Origin: DATGKD01 sp035294855
GTDB taxonomy: Bacteria > Actinomycetota > Acidimicrobiia > Acidimicrobiales > UBA8190
Reading direction: 5' to 3'
Assembly (NCBI GenBank): GCA_035294855.1
Contig: DATGKD010000264.1
Span: forward strand, 1 to 17,982
Length of the DNA: 17,982 nucleotides
Within the stretch, counting starts at the first letter, position 1; the number at the start of each line of letters is the position of its first letter. The position numbers were made by a program, and so were the translations under genes. Of this stretch, positions 15,046 to 17,982 are shown piece after piece. The notes below the pieces were generated by a model. The model ran no database searches, had not been told where the DNA came from, and saw nothing but the letters and a program-made list of their open reading frames with translations.

Positions 15046-16388
15046 GCCATCGGCGGCAGCCACGCCGCGGTGCCGGCCAGCAATTCGTCGACCATCGAGT
15101 CGATGTCGCGCCAGTCACCCCGGCCCGCCAGGGGGTCGAGCGCGAACGCGGCGCGTGCCAATTCCCGGTTGCCGCGCACCGCAGCCTCCACTGTGAGCTC
15201 GTGCACCGCCGCGTGCCGCCGCAGCAGCTCGGCGAGCGCTGCGGGCGGGTGCGCCACGTCGCGGCCCCGCATGCCGTCGCCGTCCACCACGCACATCGCC
15301 TCCACTACCGCGTCGGCGGGGAGGTCGGGGACCTGGCCGGTGTTGGGGAGGTTGAGCGGTAGCTCGCGCTTCTCTCCGGTCACGAGCGAGTCGATGACAG
15401 GGGCCACCAGCTCCCCCGATTCCCACGTCTTCAACTCGGCGGCGCCCGACAACACCGCGTCCAATTCGGCGATGTATTCCGTCTGGTGCTGCTCGCGTCG
15501 GGCGATCGGGGTGAGCTCGATGCCCCACGCCTCCCCCCAACCGGACTCGTCGGTGAGGACCGACGGCATGAACTCGGCCAGGTGGCGGTCCCCGGCCGCG
15601 GGGATGGCCCCGAAGCGCTCGAGCAGCGTCAACTTGAGGAGGTGGCGCTGCGCGAAGTCCGCCTTCGAGAACGGCTCTCCCTCCTCCCGGCCCGGACCCG
15701 GGCGCAGTGCGTCGAGGCCGCCAAGCTCGTCGACCATCTCCCTCAGCATCTCGAGGCCGTCGGCGCCGTCGACATCGAGCTCGCAGACCACAGGGAAGTG
15801 GTTGACACCCGCGACCACCGGGCGCACCGCGGTGTGGGCCTTGCCGAAGGCGATGGCGAGGTCCATGGAAAAGTTCCCGACCTCGTGGCACAGGCCCACC
15901 GTCTTGATTCGCGTCTCCCGGCACACCGCCCGCGTGAGTGCGCTCATCGGGTTCGTGATGTTGAGGAGCCAGGCGTCGGGGCAACACTCCTCCATGTCGC
16001 GGCCGATGCCCACGAGCACGGGGATGTTGCGCAGAGACCGGTTGATTCCCCCGGGCCCCACGCTGTCGCCCACCGACTGGTGGATGCCGTGGCGCGCGGG
16101 GACGTCGAGGTCCACGGTCATGGACTCGAACCCGCCCGTCGAGATCGTGACCACGACGAAATCGGCTCCCTCGAGGGCACGGCGCTGGTCGGTGGTGGTC
16201 TCGACCGTCGCCTTGGACCCGAGCCGCTCGTCCGCCAGGCGGGCGAGCGCCTCCATCTTCTCCAGGGGCGCCGGGTCGATGTCCTCGAGGACCAGGTGGA
16301 GTCCCGCCAACGAGGGAACGCCGAAAAGGTCGGTGATGAGGTTCGGCGCCCATTGGTAGCTGCCGCCACCGATGATCGTGACCTGCAT
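15042..16388 (-). CDS. GH4 NAD-dependent alpha-glucosidase-like enzyme
   Basis: The 448-residue protein is a complete family-4 glycoside hydrolase. It has the N-terminal nucleotide-binding motif IIGGGS (5-10), the LLNITNP segment at 141-147, CHEV at 167-170 (metal-site Cys and His) and GVNHF with H197. These enzymes need NAD+ and a divalent metal, usually Mn2+, and cleave by transient C3 oxidation. In this family the CHEV version of the metal motif is, as I recall, associated with alpha-glucosidases rather than alpha-galactosidases (CHSV) or phospho-glucosidases (CN-type). A non-phosphorylated alpha-glucoside or related glycoside is therefore likely. There is no signal peptide, so the substrate must be imported first. 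ATG 16388 has a GGGAG/AAAGG ribosome-binding region. This is the first gene of the long minus-strand unit. Confidence 0.88.
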   Translation of the reverse strand: MQVTIIGGGSYQWAPNLITDLFGVPSLAGLHLVLEDIDPAPLEKMEALARLADERLGSKATVETTTDQRRALEGADFVVVTISTGGFESMTVDLDVPARHGIHQSVGDSVGPGGINRSLRNIPVLVGIGRDMEECCPDAWLLNITNPMSALTRAVCRETRIKTVGLCHEVGNFSMDLAIAFGKAHTAVRPVVAGVNHFPVVCELDVDGADGLEMLREMVDELGGLDALRPGPGREEGEPFSKADFAQRHLLKLTLLERFGAIPAAGDRHLAEFMPSVLTDESGWGEAWGIELTPIARREQHQTEYIAELDAVLSGAAELKTWESGELVAPVIDSLVTGEKRELPLNLPNTGQVPDLPADAVVEAMCVVDGDGMRGRDVAHPPAALAELLRRHAAVHELTVEAAVRGNRELARAAFALDPLAGRGDWRDIDSMVDELLAGTAAWLPPMA

Positions 16389-16413
16389 GGCCTTTCTCCC
16401 TCGCCCGGCCCGG

Positions 16414-16487
16414 TCTTCGACCTGGTCTCTCTTCGACCTGTTCTTCCGTGACGACCGGACCTTCGAGAAGGCCGATCTTCGAGAAGG
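16414..16487. repeat. 16-bp spaced direct repeats upstream of the GH4 operon
   Basis: TCTTCGACCTG occurs at 16414 and 16430 (period 16). CTTCGAGAAGG occurs at 16461 and 16477 (period 16 again). All share a CTTCGA core. They lie in the GH4 5' leader within the 244-bp divergent spacer. They may be regulator half-sites or products of repeat expansion. Confidence 0.7.
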
Positions 16488-16503
16488 ACAGTGCGCTCAC
16501 TGT
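16488..16503. promoter_or_regulatory. Inverted repeat ACAGTG-N4-CACTGT (operator candidate)
   Basis: A perfect 6-bp inverted repeat with a 4-bp spacer lies in the divergent region, 100 bp upstream of the GH4 start and separate from the KstR-like box. Size and position suit a dimeric repressor site for the sugar operon. No regulator gene is present in the window, so the assignment is tentative. Confidence 0.4.
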
Positions 16504-16552
16504 ACTGGCGCGCGCACAACGCTCTCGGGGGTCGTGGCCCGGTACGACCGGG

Positions 16553-16566
16553 TAGAACAGGTTCTA
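16553..16566. promoter_or_regulatory. KstR-type operator upstream of the thiolase
   Basis: The 14-bp palindrome TAGAACAGGTTCTA fits the published mycobacterial KstR pattern TnnAACnnGTTnnA at every fixed position. KstR is the TetR-family repressor of cholesterol catabolism genes. The site is 66 bp upstream of a FadA5-like gene, a known KstR target in Mycobacterium tuberculosis. Its last two bases overlap a TATACT -10 element. Binding there would block the promoter. Confidence 0.75.
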
Positions 16567-16570
16567 TACT
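16565..16570 (+). promoter_or_regulatory. Predicted -10 element of the thiolase promoter
   Basis: TATACT differs by one base from TATAAT and is unusually AT-rich for this region. No good -35 hexamer is seen at 16-18 bp upstream (region near 16541-16548). The implied leader before the ATG is about 55 bases. Confidence 0.5.
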
Positions 16571-16621
16571 GCGGGCATCTCGGTGCGCGGCGGGGCTTTG
16601 TCGGGTCGCCGCGCGACTCTC

Positions 16622-16629
16622 GGAGGTGA
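16622..16629 (+). promoter_or_regulatory. Strong Shine-Dalgarno fixing the thiolase start
   Basis: GGAGGTGA lies three bases before ATG 16633. It is the best ribosome-binding site in the window and supports this start. Confidence 0.7.
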
Positions 16630-16632
16630 CCC

Positions 16633-17793
16633 ATGGCACGACCGGTGATCGTCGAGGCGGTGCGCACGCCGATCGGCAAGCGCAACGGATGGTTGTCGGG
16701 CTTCCATCCCGCCGAGCTCCTCGCGGCCGCGCAGGTCGAGGTGGTGAAGCGCTCGGGCATCGACCCCTCTGACGTCGAGCAGATCGTGGGCGGTTGCGTC
16801 ACGCAGGCGGGCGAGCAGGCCTCCAATGTCACCCGCAACGCCTGGCTGAGCCAGGGCATGCCCTACGAGGTCGCCGCCACCACCGTCGACTGCCAGTGCG
16901 GTTCGGCGCAGCAGGCCAACCACTTCGTGGCCAACCTCATCACCGCGGACGCCATCGAGGTCGGCATCGGCTGCGGCGTCGAAGCGATGAGCCGCGTGCC
17001 GCTCGGCGTGAACGTCTACAACGGGCCGGGGAGCTCCCGACCCGACGACTGGCCGTGGGACATGCCCGACCAGTTCGGGGCGGCGGAACGCATTGCGAAG
17101 AAGTACGGCATCAGCCGGGAGGACATCGACGCCCTCGGTTTGGCGTCGCAGAAGAAGGCGGCGCGCGCCTGGGAGGAGGGACGCTTCGAACGCGAGGTGG
17201 TCCCCATCGAGGCCCCCGTCGTCGGGCCGGACGGCCCCACCGGCGAGCGCCAGATCGTCCAGCGCGACCAGGGCCTGCGTGAGACGACCGCCGAGGGTCT
17301 CGCCGCGCTCAAGCCCGTGGTGCCCGACGGCATCCACACGGCCGGCACCTCGTCGCAGATCTCGGACGGCGCCGCGGCCGTGCTGTGGATGTCGGAGGAC
17401 CGCGCCAAGTCTGCGGGGCTCCGGCCCCGGGCGCGCATCGTCGCGCAGGCCCTCGTCGGCTCGGACCCCTACCTGCACCTCGACGGGCCCATCGCCGCCA
17501 CCGAGCGCGTGCTCGCCAAGGCCGGCATGACGATGGACGACATCGACATCTTCGAAGTGAACGAGGCGTTCGCATCGGTGGTCTGCTCGTGGCAGAAGGT
17601 CCACGGCGCCGACTGGGACAAGGTGAACGTCAACGGCGGCGCCATCGCGCTGGGCCATCCCGTGGGCTCCACCGGCAGCCGGCTCATCACGACCGCCCTG
17701 CACGAGCTCGAGCGCCGCGACGCCAACCTCGCCCTCGTCTCCATGTGCTGCGGCGGCGCGCTCGCCACCGGCACCATCCTCGAGCGCCTCTGA
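16633..17793 (+). CDS. fadA5: Steroid 3-ketoacyl-CoA thiolase, FadA5-like
   Basis: The 386-residue thiolase has nucleophile Cys89 in DCQCGS, NEAF at 310-313, His342 in GGAIALGHPVG and Cys372 in MCCGGA. These correspond to the Cys93/His347/Cys377 triad of M. tuberculosis FadA5. Long stretches (SPIGKRNGWLSG-like start, VGGCVTQ, TTVDCQCG, HTAGTSSQISDGAAAVLWM, RARIVAQALVG, LITTALHELER) closely resemble FadA5 as I remember it. FadA5 thiolytically removes acetyl-CoA or propionyl-CoA units from the cholesterol side chain in the cytosol. The KstR-like operator immediately upstream supports a steroid role. A generic acetyl-CoA acetyltransferase function remains the alternative. The gene is divergent from the sugar operon and probably unrelated to it. 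Confidence 0.82.
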   Translation: MARPVIVEAVRTPIGKRNGWLSGFHPAELLAAAQVEVVKRSGIDPSDVEQIVGGCVTQAGEQASNVTRNAWLSQGMPYEVAATTVDCQCGSAQQANHFVANLITADAIEVGIGCGVEAMSRVPLGVNVYNGPGSSRPDDWPWDMPDQFGAAERIAKKYGISREDIDALGLASQKKAARAWEEGRFEREVVPIEAPVVGPDGPTGERQIVQRDQGLRETTAEGLAALKPVVPDGIHTAGTSSQISDGAAAVLWMSEDRAKSAGLRPRARIVAQALVGSDPYLHLDGPIAATERVLAKAGMTMDDIDIFEVNEAFASVVCSWQKVHGADWDKVNVNGGAIALGHPVGSTGSRLITTALHELERRDANLALVSMCCGGALATGTILERL

Positions 17794-17844
17794 CCGTCGC
17801 CTCGTCGTCGGGCGGCCGGGCGTAGCGTGCGCCCGTCGATCATC

Positions 17845-17865
17845 TCGCCGCTGGCAAATCGGCGA
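17845..17865. other. Short inverted repeat downstream of the thiolase
   Basis: TCGCCG and CGGCGA are separated by 9 bases and lie between the thiolase stop and the next gene. It is a weak stem without a U-tract and could be a terminator or operator. Confidence 0.25.
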
Positions 17866-17884
17866 TGACGAACAGGTAGGGGGC

Positions 17885-17982
17885 ATGCCGGGGATCACCA
17901 AACGCTCGAGTGACGCGCGGTCACCGCGATCGATCGGGGTCGTCGGCGTGGCGGTGGCGACCGCCGTGCTCGCGCTCGTCAC
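17885..17982 (+). CDS. Partial CDS, N-terminus of a membrane-anchored or exported protein
   Basis: ATG 17885 is preceded by AGGTAGGGGG, a good ribosome-binding region, and opens a frame that runs off the window after 32 complete codons. The visible peptide has a basic hydrophilic start (residues 1-17) and then a hydrophobic run, IGVVGVAVATAVLALV, typical of a signal peptide or signal anchor. It follows the thiolase by 91 bp and may be co-transcribed. The family cannot be recognised from this fragment. Confidence 0.6.
   Translation, partial: MPGITKRSSDARSPRSIGVVGVAVATAVLALV

Noticed and set aside
13317..16388. Sulfoquinovose (sulfoglycolysis) operon, suggested by a class I aldolase plus a HIBADH-family reductase and a glycosidase near a TauD-type enzyme
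   Set aside because: The kinase is FGGY rather than PfkB, the aldolase looks Cgl0159-like rather than YihT-like, the glycosidase is GH4 rather than GH31, and no isomerase is present. It remains only a remote possibility.
16564..17982. Long minus-strand frame antisense to the thiolase
   Set aside because: No motifs. The plus strand encodes a complete FadA5-like thiolase with its catalytic triad.

Overview
The window is about 18 kb of very GC-rich DNA with GTG starts, tight 4-bp gene overlaps and actinobacterial-type genes. It includes a FadA5-like steroid thiolase, a fused LivH-LivM permease and a Cgl0159-like aldolase. This suggests an actinomycete-related bacterium (Actinomycetota, possibly an Acidimicrobiia-like lineage). 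The phylum-level guess is inference. No rRNA, tRNA, CRISPR array, IS element or phage gene was seen. The window is almost fully coding, and no gene-free stretch exceeds 300 bases. The longest are the divergent spacer at 16389-16632, the divergent spacer at 3758-3934 and the repeat-filled convergent spacer at 4796-4933.

Left part (1-4.8 kb). A secreted GH43-like beta-propeller lipoprotein (+) converges on a two-gene minus-strand unit. That unit encodes a membrane-anchored branched-chain-amino-acid-type substrate-binding protein followed by an alpha/beta hydrolase. A TauD/TfdA-type Fe(II)/2-oxoglutarate dioxygenase is divergent from this pair.

Middle and right part (4.9-16.4 kb). Eight minus-strand genes run head to tail, from the GH4 glycosidase start at 16388 to the livG stop at 4934. 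Their order is GH4 NAD-dependent alpha-glucosidase-like enzyme, HIBADH/GarR-like reductase, Cgl0159-like class I aldolase, FGGY sugar kinase, LarA-type nickel racemase/epimerase, an MFS transporter fused to a LivF ATPase, a LivH-LivM fused permease, and LivG. Several junctions are ATGA or GTGA overlaps. This looks like one uptake and catabolism unit: import a hydroxyacid or glycoside, hydrolyse it, epimerise or phosphorylate it, cleave it and reduce the product. The actual substrate cannot be read from sequence.

Right edge (16.5-18 kb). A FadA5-like thiolase is divergent from the operon. Its promoter carries a 14-bp palindrome that fits the KstR operator pattern TnnAACnnGTTnnA exactly and abuts a TATACT -10 element. 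A new gene with an N-terminal hydrophobic segment starts at 17885 and runs off the window.

Most notable: the MFS-LivF fusion protein; the KstR-type box on a FadA5-like gene; the LarA enzyme inside a sugar operon; and a recurring pattern of short tandem repeats (units of 10, 11/20, 12, 16 and 18 bp) sitting at gene ends and junctions.
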